Below, in pieces: positions 53,501-64,000 of a DNA stretch of 64,000 nucleotides. This DNA comes from Patiria miniata (taxonomy: Eukaryota > Echinodermata > Asteroidea > Valvatida > Asterinidae). Both the position numbers and the translations under genes were made by a program. The DNA is taken from assembly GCF_015706575.1 (NCBI RefSeq), contig NW_024037076.1, positions 16,000,898-16,064,897 on the forward strand, in the 5' to 3' direction. The first letter of the stretch is position 1. Every line of letters begins with the position of its first letter. The notes beneath the pieces are model-generated. The model was not told the DNA's origin. It searched no databases and was given only the letters and a program-made list of their open reading frames with translations.

Positions 53501-56500
53501 TGTGACTAAGGAACCTACACGCTTAGGAATCTTCAAGCTTAAAGGGCCAAAGCAACAAAAGGTGAAGAAACCAGTGCTTCATGACACTTTTACTCAACCA
53601 GCGAAGCCCTGGTTGACACTGATGAGTGAGATGGAAGAAAATGTAGAGCGGAGACTTTCAATGAAAAAGATCAAGCCAGTTGCTGTGGAACCGGAAATTG
53701 TCCAACAGACCCAACAAGTGGTGGAAATGACACCACAGATAAAGCCTACAACAGCTGATGTTATGACACAAGCTTCTCAGCCAGCAACTAGTTCTAAAGC
53801 TTCCCAGAGTGTGTCTGTTCAGAGATCCTCAATGTCCACAGAAGCTAACATCCAGCCAAATGTTACTGAGCGAAGCACATCATGTGATCTACTTAGACCA
53901 GGGATAAGTGAGCAAGTACAAGTGAAACCCATGACGGCAATAAAATCTACTGTGACTGAGGTCACCAAATCTTCCGATTTCTTCCAGCTTTTCAAGCCAG
54001 AGTTCTCCATGCAAGAGACTCAAGCTTCACCATCGAAAACATCAACAGCTACAATGCCTCAGAAGTCATTGTTGCAAGAAGTGGGTATCCAAACTCGTCC
54101 TTCAACTGAAGATCTTGAGGTTATTACAGATCTTGTGTCTACTTCTGACTTGAGCATACAGGTTGAAATGCAGTCAACTCCAGAGATTCCTATCATCACA
54201 CCAACAATCATGCAGCCAGTTCATGCACCCGTAACATTCAAAGAACCAGATGTAGAGAAGATCGACTTTGCTGTTCAGGTTGTTCCTGAGAAGACCAGCA
54301 GAGCTTCAGCTACTGAGCTAAGAAAGTATGTGGACAACTTTGTCCAGGTTGCCAGTCCAAAGCCAACTCAAGAAGTATTCGGTGCTCAGGTACAGCCAGA
54401 TGTCACTGATGGTCATTCGTCTATAGTGATTGAAATGAAGGATGTGGGAACTGATAATTTGCAAGTTCATTCGACTGAAAAGTCAACAGAAATTAGCATC
54501 GTAAAAGAACTGCTTGACCTCGCAGTCCAAGTTAAACCTGAAGTAAAATCCAGGGTGGCTGCTACGGACAAGAAGAAATACTCTGATGTATCTTCTCAGG
54601 CGGATGATGCACCAATTGAAGAAATGGCTGACACTCTTGACTCTTCCATTCAAGCTGTACCAAACATTAATGTGTCATTCACAAGCATGGACACTCCAAA
54701 ATCGACTGATGCCTTCACACAGCTCAAACCTCTTGTAATTCAACAGGGAGACAAGTCTATTCAGGTTAATGCCAACATGGCTGAGGTGGGAACAGAGACT
54801 CCAGTGGTAAGCTATGTGGACAACAGCTCACAGATGAATATCTCGACATTAAGCCAACACGTCCAGGCACGAACACTTCAAGCAGACGCTACCACAGGAA
54901 AAGAGCTTCTAACAAATGAGATATCTACACAACCTGACATTGCCACAAAGCAGGAAGTTTCTGTACAAGTTTCCATGGAAATTGAGACAGAGCCAGCAAT
55001 TATTAAAGCAGTTGTACAAAGCGAGCAGTACTCAATGCCGACCCTACCTACCCCTGCTGAAGTGACAGATTTTGCCATGCAAACCATGTCACAAACAGCA
55101 GAATTTTCCAACCAATATGTGCCTCAAACAACTGACAAATACACAGAGAAGAAAATGGATGGACACAGCTTTGCATTACAGGTTTCTCAGAACAGCACAG
55201 ACTCTTCCACAGAGACTATGGAAGTTGTGCAAAAGACTGTTCCGGTACAAGTACGCCCTCGCACAGTAGACAAAGCAACAGAGTATTCTGAATCTAAACC
55301 TGATGGTATTGACATTGGCATTCAGTACAGCATTGACAGCAATGAAATTGGTGTTAGTGCAGAGCCTCAAGTGATTGACGATGGTACATTGATGGAGATC
55401 AAACTTCAGCTGGATGTTGGCACTCAGGCAGACTGTGAAATTACAGTAGAACCAGCAATTATCCAAGAAGTGATAAAAGCTCCTGAAGAGTCTGTGGCAC
55501 TGATGAATTGGGATGTAGAGACATCTGATGCAGATACACAAACTATACAAGGAGAGACCACACAGCGAGGAACGTCACCAGATGGCATCAAGACTGCTGA
55601 TGCAGTAGTGCAGCATGTTCAATTACGAAACATCAAAGATGGCAGCGTCCAGGCAGATCCTGATGTCACAACAACAGGTACCTTGGCGTTTACAGTAGAT
55701 CACATTGTGCATGCTACCCAAGTTAAGCCACAGACTATAGACCGTGGTATGACAACAGTCATACGAGGTTCCGTGGAAAGAAGTAACATGGCCAATCTGC
55801 TTCCAAAGGCTTATGTCAAACCTCCATCTAAGGATGTGTCTGTCCAAATGCAACCGGTCTCAAACTTGAAGACACAAAGTACCTTGACAGACAAGACTGA
55901 GATGAAATCCATGCCAGTTCAGGCTTCACCAGCAACTAGCACCCATGGACAGACATCAAGACCAGATGTCATAGAGCAGTGGAGTATGACACATGAGGCA
56001 CCAGAGAAAGAAGTAATTGAGCTTATCATTCCACAAATAGAAAAACCAGTTGAGGCTCCCATTCCCATCCTGAAAGCAGAACTTCTGGACAAAACAACCC
56101 AGGTGATTTTGCCAAGCACGAATGACATGTTCTCCTCAATAGAGATATCTCAAACGCAGACTGCTACTCAGTATGATCATGACAATGATGAAATGTCCAC
56201 TCAGACTGATGTGGAAGCTGAACCTGAACTTACAAGCAGCAGCACTCAAATGGATGTTCATGTGGTTGACACTACTGCCCAAACGATACCTGTCAAGAGG
56301 GAAACAATTGGCCTATCTACTGACGTCACCCAATTCAGGGCATCATTTACCCAGTACGAACCAGAACAATTTAAGTCGTCTGCCTCCAATCAAACATCTG
56401 TTAATACATGTAGCACAGGGTTCTCCCCAGAAAAGATTGTGCTTAAATCGACTGGCATTTCCCCAGAAAAGAGGGATGTGACGACATCATCAACTCAATA

Positions 56501-59500
56501 TCAAAAAAGTGTTACTGAAGACAGCAGTATGCAAACTGAAGAGCAGGAAGAACTAGAAATCATTGAAGAAATAGTGTCCTTGGAAAAGATTGAGACACTG
56601 GAGTCTGCTCCTATATTCCCGGAGGTAGAACTGACGAATACAGACACTCAAACTGAAAGGGAAGTGTTACCGATAATGAGCGATGTTGGTTCCCAACATG
56701 AAGTCGGCATTAAAACATCTGTTGTTCAAACTATTCAAGTGAAACTTGAGTCAAAAGCTATGTCAACAACTGGGCCCCAGCTAAGGGAGTCAGTAGTCCA
56801 GTATGAGCCTGAACGTTTCAGGACAGCTGTCTCATCTCAGACAACAGTTCCAACACGCACTACCGGGTCTTCAACAGAGAAAGCATCCTTCAAGACAACT
56901 GGAGTGTCTCCTGTTAAAGTTGATGTGAAAGCTTCATCTACTCAATACCAGATTGCTGTCTTGCAGGACAACAGCATGCAGACAGAAGACCAAGAAGAAC
57001 CAATTTCAATTGAAGAATTCATCACTGTTGAGCGAGCCCCAGTTGTCGAATTCATGCCTGAATACCCTGCAGTGGAGCTGGCTGATGCAGAAACACAAGC
57101 CGAATTGGTTACAACTGATAGAGCAATCCTTACTGACCCAGAGACACATATAGTCATGAAATCATCAGATGTTCAAACAGTAAAGTTACAGCTTAAAAGC
57201 AAGTTTACATCAACATTTGGCCCGCAGCTGAAGGAATCAGTTGTCCAGTATGAGCCTGAACGCTTTAGGATGGCTGCCTCGTCCCAGACAACAGTCCCAA
57301 CACGTACTACAGGATCTTCCACTGAGAAGGCATCCTTCAAAACAACTGGAGTGTCTCCTGATAAAGTTAATGTGAAAGCTTCTTCTACTCAGTACCAGAT
57401 GACTATCACCCAAGACAACAGTATGCAAACAGAAGAAAAGGAGGAACCAATTCCACTAGAAGAATTGGTAACTGTTGAACAAGCCCCAGTTGTTGAATTC
57501 ATGCCTGAATACCCTGCAGTGGAGCTGGCTGATGCAGAAACACAAGCAGAGTTGGTTACAACTGATAGAGCAATCCTTACTGACCCAGAGATACATAAAG
57601 TCATGAAATCATCAGATGTTCAAACAGCAAAGTTACAGCTTGAAAGCAAGTTTACATCGACATTTGGCCCGCAGCTGAAGGAATCAGTTGTCCAGTATGA
57701 GCCTGAACGCTTTAGGATGGCTGCCTCGTCCCAGACAACAGTCCCAACACGCACTACAGGATCTTCCACTGAGAAGGCATCCTTCAAAACAACTGGAGTG
57801 TCTCCTGATAAAGTTAATGTAAAAGCTTCTTCTACTCAGTACCAGATGACTATCACCCAAGACAACAGCATGCAAACAGAAGAAAAGGAGGAACCAATTC
57901 CACTAGAAGAATTGGTAACTGTTGAACAAGCCCCAGTTGTTGAATTCATGCCTGAATACCCTGCAGTGGAGCTGGCTGATGCAGAAACACAAGCCGAGTT
58001 GGTTACAACTGATAGAGCAATCCTTACTGACCCAGAGACACATAAAGTCATGAAATCATCAGATGTTCAAACAGCAAAGTTACAGCTTGAAAGCAAGTTT
58101 ACATCAACATTTGGCCCGCAGCTGAAGGAATCAGTTGTCCAGTATGAGCCTGAACGCTTTAGGATGGCTGCCTCGTCCCAGACAACAGTCCCAACACGCA
58201 CTACAGGATCTTCCACTGAGAAGGCATCCTTCAAAACAACTGGAGTGTCTCCTGATAAAGTTAATGTGAAAGCTTCTTCTACTCAGTACCAGATGACTAT
58301 TACCCAAGACAACAGCATGCAAACAGAAGAAAAGGAGGAACCAATTCCACTAGAAGAATTGGTAACTGTTGAACAAGCCCCAGTTGTTGAATTCATGCCT
58401 GAATACCCTGCAGTGGAGCTGGCTGATGCAGAAACACAAGCCGAGTTGGTTACAACTGATAGAGCAATCCTTACTGACCCAGAGACACATAAAGTCATGA
58501 AATCATCAGATGTTCAAACAGCAAAGTTACAGCTTGAAAGCAAGTTTACATCGACATTTGGCCCGCAGCTGAAGGAATCAGTTGTCCAGTATGAGCCTGA
58601 ACGCTTTAGGATGGCTGCCTCGTCCCAGACAACAGTCCCAACACGCACTACAGGATCTTCCACTGAGAAGGCATCCTTCAAAACAACTGGAGTGTCTCCT
58701 GATAAAGTTAATGTGAAAGCTTCTTCTACTCAGTACCAGATGACTATTACCCAAGACAACAGCATGCAAACAGAAGAAAAGGAGGAACCAATTCCACTAG
58801 AAGAATTGGTAACTGTTGAACAAGCCCCAGTTGTTGAATTCATGCCTGAATACCCTGCAGTGGAGCTGGCTGATGCAGAAACACAAGCCGAGTTGGTTAC
58901 AACTGATAGAGCAATCCTTACTGACCCAGAGACACATAAAGTCATGAAATCATCAGATGTTCAAACAGCAAAGTTACAGCTTGAAAGCAAGTTTACATCG
59001 ACATTTGGCCCGCAGCTGAAGGAATCAGTTGTCCAGTATGAGCCTGAACGCTTTAGGATGGCTGCCTCGTCCCAGACAACAGTCCCAACACGCACTACAG
59101 GATCTTCCACTGAGAAGGCATCCTTCAAAACAACTGGAGTGTCTCCTGATAAAGTTAATGTGAAAGCTTCTTCTACTCAGTACCAGATAACTATCACCCA
59201 AGATAACAGCATGCAAACAGAAGAAAAGGAGGAACCAATTCCACTAGAAGAATTGGTAACTGTTGAACAAGCCCCAGTTGTTGAATTCATGCCCGATTTC
59301 CCACCAGTGGAGCTTGTTGATGCAGAAACACAAGCTGAACCAGTCACAACTGATAGAGCTATCCTCACCAGACCAGAGAGCCGGGAAAAAACAACTTCAA
59401 CGTTTGTTAAGAAGTACACCCAGGCTTATGTGCAGAATGTTCCTAGAATGACTTCTGTAAGTCAACAGATGACAATGCAAAGGCCACAGTTAGTCTCGCA

Positions 59501-62500
59501 AGGCACTACCATGGTGAAGATTCAGTTGACTTCTATACCAACACAAGCCCAACCTTCCACTAGGGCATTTGGCCAGATGATGGAGCCCATGGTTAATGAC
59601 CACTGGAGCATGACAGATGAAGAACCAGTTGAAGAAATGATTGCGTCTCAGGTAGCAACTGTGGTTGAAAGCATGCCAGAGTTGCCTGTAGAAACACAAG
59701 ATGCGGATGTCCAAGTTGAACCCAAAACATCAAACATTGCTATAGAAACTTATCCTGAAACAGCAGAGCAAGGCAGCCTTGTTCAACCAGAAACACGTGA
59801 AGTTCCATCTCAGATGTCAATTCACCAGGCAACTGTTTCTGCACAGGCAACTGTTAAACACTCAACCATGTCTTCTCAGACTGATCAAGAGGAGAAGAAA
59901 CGCTTGAAAAATTCAGGGGTTCAAACTCAGCAATATCTGGTCACAAGCAGCAGCTATGTCCCATTGAAAGAGAAGAGCTACAAGTCTGTTGAGCATATGG
60001 GCGACTTGGTGGGCATACAGCCACGTGGACCAATCAAGACACAGCATAAGAACTTGCAGGCGTCAGTTTCCACTGCTACTATGATGTCGCAGTCCACTGG
60101 ACCTGAACAGACAGCAACAGGCTTCCAGACAGAGGAGATGGTTGAGGTCACTGATATGGAGGTCCAAACGAACCCGGTAACCATCATAGACTTTGTTCCT
60201 GTGCTTAAGGATTCTACTGTGCAGTATGAGCCCATGTATTTCTACAGTGCATCCACACAGGCAGAAATACCCACAATGCATCAACACGTAAGTGCTGTTG
60301 TACAAAACCGAAACCAAGAAACAACCACACACATCATTAAGGTGCAACCTTCATCAAGTCAAACAGAAGCCCATCAAGGTGAGGATAACAGCTCACAGAC
60401 GGATGCGATGTCTGAACCAGAACCTCTCATTGCACCCATGAAGATTGAACCAGTCCTCTTTGCTCCACCTGCACTGCTTCCCGAGACACAGGTTGCTGAA
60501 TCTCAAACTGATAATGTAGTATCAACAGACCAAAGTACCTCAATAAAGCTACCTAAGCTACTACACACCTATGCTCAAGTCGGTCCTCGGATGCAGGATA
60601 CCAACACCATGACACCTGTGAAGCAGTATGCTCCGGTTGCTGTACAAAATGAACCCGAAATGTTGTCTCAAATGATGCAGACCTCACCTGATGTCAGAGA
60701 GGGAATGACACTGACGGAGAAACCAGACATCACTGATCAAGCTTCCCAGCATGACACTGCCTCTATGCATATATCATCACAGGCAGCCCCAGAGTCCTAT
60801 GATGCCTCAACCTCCTTTGATCTGGTTGTTCAGGAATTGATCGAAGCTGGAACACAGCACATCATAGAACTGAGAAATTTTGAAACTCAGACACACACAG
60901 ACAAACGTGATCAAGCCTCATTCGTTGACATTGAGATGCAAGAATCTGACTGCCAGACAGAACTGACAATAGAGGACCTGGAAGAAATGCTGGCAACTCT
61001 GAAGCAGAAACTTGATGAAAAGCCCATGGTGCAGGAATTCATCATTCCTGAACAACTCAATCCTGTTGAGTCTCCCATGAGTTTCCCTATTGATACAGAG
61101 GACTCTGGAATCCAAACCTTCCTAGAAACTGTCCAAAGGAGCACATCACCCATTCTCCTGGAGGTTAAGCATGCCATTACCCAGTATGAAGCAGAACTGA
61201 AGGAGTTTGGTGTACAAGTGAAGCCTGATGTCATTGACAAAGAAATAGAGACCTTTATAGTCAAAGTACATGATGCAGCGATTCAGTATGCTTCGCTATA
61301 TGGCAAGGACAAACCTACACAATTTTCCCCAGACGTCAATGATGCTGAGTCACTCACAGATCAGAAAGAATATCAGCACAGTTATACAAATACCAAGTCA
61401 ATTTCACTTTCATCAAAAACAATGCAGGCTAACCCACAGAACATGGACAAGGCAACAACTCCTACATTACAGCAGTACGACAAAAGAGCAACCCAGACAT
61501 CAGCTGCTGAAACGATTACCAGAGGGACGCAGAGAGAGTATGCTCCGGTTGCTGAACAAAATGAACCCGAAATGTTGTCTCAAATGATGCAGACCTCACC
61601 TGATGTCAGAGAGGGAATGACACTGACGGAGAAACCAGACATCACTGATCAAGCTTCCCAGCATGACACTGCCTCTATGCATGTATCATCACAGGCAGCC
61701 CCAGAGTCCTATGATGCCTCAACCTCCTTTGATCTGGTTGTTCAGGAATTGATCGAAGCTGGAACACAGCACATCATAGAACTGAGAAATTTTGAAACTC
61801 AGACACACACAGACAAACGTGATCAAGCCTCATTCGTTGACATTGAGATGCAAGAATCTGACTGCCAGACAGAACTGACAATAGAGGACCTGGAAGAAAT
61901 GCTGGCAACTCTGAAGCAGAAACTTGATGGAAAGCCCATGGTGCAGGAATTCATCATTCCTGAACAACTCAATCCTGTTGAGTCTCCCATGAGTTTCCCT
62001 ATTGATACAGAGGACTCTGGAGTCCAAACCTTCCTAGAAACTGTCCAAAGGAGCACATCACCCATTCTCCTGGAGGTTAAGCATGCCATTACCCAGTATG
62101 AAGCAGAGCTGAAGGAGTTTGGTGTACAAGTGAAGCCTGATGTCATTGACAAAGAAATGGAGACCTTTATAGTCAAAGTACATGATGCAGCGATTCAGTA
62201 TGCTTCGCTATATGGCAAGGACAAACCTACACAATTTTCCCCAGACGTCAATGATGCTGGGTCACTCACAGATCAGAAAGAATATCAGCACAGTTATACA
62301 AATACCAAGTCAATTTCACTTTCATCAAAAACAATGCAGGCTAACCCACAGAACATGGACAAGGCAACAACTCCTACATTACAGCAGTACGACAAAAGAG
62401 CAACCCAGACATCAGCTGCTGAAATGGTTACCAGATGGACGCAGAGAGAAATCTTATGGGCTGATGCTCCTATTCAGGTCAGACCTGTTCTTGATGATGC

Positions 62501-64000
62501 CACATCTCAAACGGATACAATAATAAAAGAGGATATTGCAGCCATTCTGAAACCAATAGAGAAGAAGGAAGTAAGACTAGAGATGAAGTCATTCAAGGAG
62601 ACCAACACAGTCGAAATTCAAACAGATCCTGTCATCATCAAATCTGCTAGACCTGATGATGATGATGAATCATGGCTCGACAGTGGAATTGACACAGATG
62701 TTCAAACAGATCCAGTTGTCATTCTTTCTGATTTGGATTCTGAGATTGAATTGATGGATGAGGACAGTCAGACATGTCCAATTGACATGATTGATGCTGA
62801 TATCCAGGTTGAGACCAGAAAGGAGGTAAATGATACAACTTCGCAAACCTCTCCTCAGCCACAGGTCGACAAAACAGTACAGACGATGCCAAAGCAGATT
62901 TCTTATGCTAGTACTGTAACAACAACTCCCATGGTTAGACCAATCTCCTCTCAAACTTTCCCCACCAAAACAGCAACAAAGGGATTCCAGTTTGAACCAG
63001 TGCCATATTTGACCAACGAAGACATTAACACTCAAACTCCAGGAACTCTGACCAAGGAACAAGGGACACACGCACTGGAAAGCCAGGTGGAGACTTCAAC
63101 TACACAAACTGATGAGATGCCAGTAATTGAACCTGAGATTATTCATGTCGCCAACCTCCAACCTGTTGAAGCACAAATGACTTTCTCTGCTCCAGAAGCA
63201 GAAGTCATAGATACCGGAGTGCAGGCAAGTACTGAAGTAACTGACGAAGATTCACAAACAACTAGAGTCTTCACAACAGACAGACCCTCTTCACCAGGAA
63301 TCAGTTATGCTGTAGCTGAATCACAGACTGTCTCTCCAGCCCATCGGACGAAAGATACACAGTATGAACCAAATGCAGCACAGAAGAAAACTCAGACAGA
63401 AGCAACGGTTACTGTTAGCATGGGTACTGCCACTTATCAGGTGATTTCACAAGATATTTGCCTCCAGACTTTCTTGGAAACCAAGCCAGAGATTGTTGAC
63501 AGATCAATGCAGCATGCTGCCGTGGTCTTCACAGGATACTCTCAGACTGAGGAGACTCAGCATCAGCATGAAGAAACACAAACAGATCAGGTTGATGAAG
63601 AAATCCAATTCATCACTCCATCTCCAGAATTCCTTGAAGCTTTCACACAGACAACTGACAAGAGGTCCAATGCAGGAGCTCAAACAGAGGGTCTACATGT
63701 TGTGGAGAGTGGCACTAACGCACCTTTAACAAAAAAGCAAGTTGGGGTGACCCAGACACTAAGGACGAGTACATGGAGCGAGGGCACAGTAACAGAACCA
63801 TTGAAGTCTGTAAGTATGGCAGTGCAGACAGATGCCATTCCAGTTCGTGTTGTGGATGAACACATCTCTCCAGTACACCTGCAACCAGTACATGCACCTC
63901 TGAAACTTCCTGAGTACAAACCAGAGCTAAAGGATGCCTCTATCCAGGCTGATGTAAAGACTAATGAAAGGTCAATGCAACATGAGAGTGAAAACACTCA
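48768..64000 (+). CDS. giant repetitive type I membrane protein, unrecognised (3' end off window)
   Basis: Two coding exons, 48768-50505 and 51040-64000, join in frame into about 4,900 residues and the frame is still open at the right edge. Residues 1-28 look like a signal peptide, 42-69 like a membrane span followed by RRYCKDREK, so nearly all of the protein would be cytoplasmic. The early cytoplasmic part is acidic and Ser/Asp/Tyr-rich. It is followed by a run of VIKL motifs, coiled segments ending ENEYRRTIRELE, and a long Thr/Gln/Val/Glu-rich tail full of short [STIV]Q[TVAY] motifs. Two levels of tandem repeat lie in the tail. I recognise no enzyme or classical adhesion domain. A role as an elongated membrane-anchored scaffold is inferred from architecture alone. 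The upstream 48717 GTG extension is not used: the first ATG is at 48768, with an in-frame signal peptide. Confidence 0.85.
48891..48974 (+). other. predicted transmembrane segment of the giant protein
   Basis: Residues 42-69, VSVGVLIAACVAVLVGTL followed by IFEGLAILCY, are bordered by a Pro/Asn-containing short ectodomain and a basic RRYCK stop-transfer signal. With the cleavable signal peptide this gives a type I topology. A Glu inside the span (IFEGL) is unusual and could mediate pairing with another membrane helix. Confidence 0.8.
50146..53560 (+). repeat. region of repeated hydrophobic VIKL motifs and coiled modules in the giant protein
   Basis: By eye I count about thirteen variants of a short motif: YIKLVKP, IPTIGVIRLMHP, VPTIGVIRLVRP, IPTIGVVRLVRP, MPTIGVIKLLQQ, TISVIKLKRE, KLGVIQLKTA, SVSVIKLKKEP, SVSVIKLQKEP, TVSVIKLKGPK, TVAVFKLKGPD, MAYFKLSAPE and LGIFKLKGPK. 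From about 52240 each alternates with a helical module, for example PWKNILTDVRKILENEYRRT followed by IRELEDQL. The pattern is an alternating short beta-like strand and amphipathic helix with a period of about 75-100 residues. I know no named domain with this plan. Confidence 0.75.
50506..51039 (+). other. intron of the giant gene containing a fold-back repeat
   Basis: A 534-bp GT-AG intron. Inside it, 50576-50604 and 50711-50739 form 29-bp inverted arms with about three mismatches (core TGCAACAAGGTCGTATCTC on the left). Shorter inverted copies of GGTCGTATCTC lie between them. This looks like a small non-autonomous fold-back element. Confidence 0.75.
51040..64000 (+). CDS. giant gene, second coding exon (at least 12.96 kb, open at the window edge)
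   Basis: Acceptor GGTTTATAG at 51031-51039. The first codon is completed by the G left from exon 1, restoring IPTIG|VIRL. The frame then has no stop in the stretches I translated, and it reads ERSMQHESENTQ at the edge. Order of parts: VIKL-motif region to about 53560; mixed Thr/Gln-rich tail 53560-56351; seven 149-residue units 56352-59385; further tail; two 304-residue units 60626-62449; more tail to the end. Base composition is ordinary coding-like and much less AT-rich than the introns. An exon this long coding for degenerate repeats resembles those of other giant scaffold or mucin genes, but Pro/Ser/Thr runs typical of mucins are absent and the location is cytoplasmic. Confidence 0.88.
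56352..59385 (+). repeat. in-frame tandem array of seven 447-bp (149-residue) units
   Basis: Units start at 56352, 56799, 57246, 57693, 58140, 58587 and 59034 (the last partial), with an exact 447-base period. Each begins QYEPERF and contains SSTEKASFKTTGVSP, SSTQYQ, DNSMQTEE, VEFMPEYPAVEL, DAETQAE and SDVQT. Units at 57246-59033 are almost identical, the second is close, the first is clearly diverged but of the same length, and the last diverges after DAETQAE. This indicates recent unequal exchange or gene conversion in the centre of an older array, with frame and length preserved. Confidence 0.95.
60626..62449 (+). repeat. in-frame tandem duplication of 912 bp (304 residues)
   Basis: Copy one is 60626-61537, copy two 61538-62449. 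Both run from YAPVA.QNEPEMLSQ through ETQTHTD, DCQTELTIEDLEEML and SLYGKDKPTQFSP to DKRATQTSAAE. By eye only about a dozen base differences separate them, so the duplication is young. It doubles a stretch carrying several QT motifs and a predicted helix (EDLEEMLATLKQKLD). Confidence 0.95.

Noticed and set aside
56352-59385. Mucin-type tandem repeat
   Set aside because: The units lack dense Pro/Thr/Ser runs and lie on the cytoplasmic side of the membrane span.
56942-59419. Periodic open stretches on the minus strand, about 71 and 63 codons each
   Set aside because: They are antisense shadows repeating every 447 bases because the sense exon does.

Overview
The window is animal nuclear DNA: genes are split by GT-AG introns, intergenic and intronic DNA is AT-rich and full of short inverted-repeat transposons, and ACATGT-type microsatellites recur. 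The style (TACATGTA runs, Penelope-like retroelement, tRNA-derived SINE, TTAA-flanked MITEs) suggests a marine invertebrate deuterostome, perhaps an echinoderm such as a sea star. That assignment is an inference from sequence style, not a proof.

Two host genes can be supported, diverging from a shared spacer of about 20 kb. (1) Minus strand, 28794 down to 2468 and continuing off the left edge: the 5' part of a CDK5RAP2/myomegalin/centrosomin gene. I resolved 16 coding exons whose phases all agree, giving 505 codons. They include the CM1 (CNN1) motif that recruits the gamma-tubulin ring complex, then a long coiled coil. One intron uses a GC donor. (2) Plus strand, ATG at 48768 and open to the right edge: a giant type I membrane protein I do not recognise. 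It has a signal peptide, a roughly 14-residue ectodomain, one membrane span and at least 4,800 cytoplasmic residues, mostly in a single exon of more than 12.9 kb (51040 to the window end). Its tail holds a series of hydrophobic VIKL motifs, seven 149-residue tandem repeats (several nearly identical), a 304-residue tandem duplication, and dozens of xxQT/xTQT motifs like those bound by the dynein light chain LC8. This is my candidate for the undescribed system.

Layout: 1-2467 is repeats plus the 3' neighbouring intron; 2468-28794 is the CDK5RAP2-like gene, its introns carrying palindromes, MITEs, a Penelope-like fossil and a 10-bp minisatellite; 28795-48637 is the divergent spacer and the likely long 5'UTR intron of the giant gene, with many TTAA elements, hairpins and tandem duplications; 48638-64000 is the giant gene.

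The repeat content is itself notable. At least a dozen elements are bounded by TTAA. Several share one head sequence but have unrelated bodies built from their own repeated word. Two fold-back elements encode nearly the same peptide on both strands.
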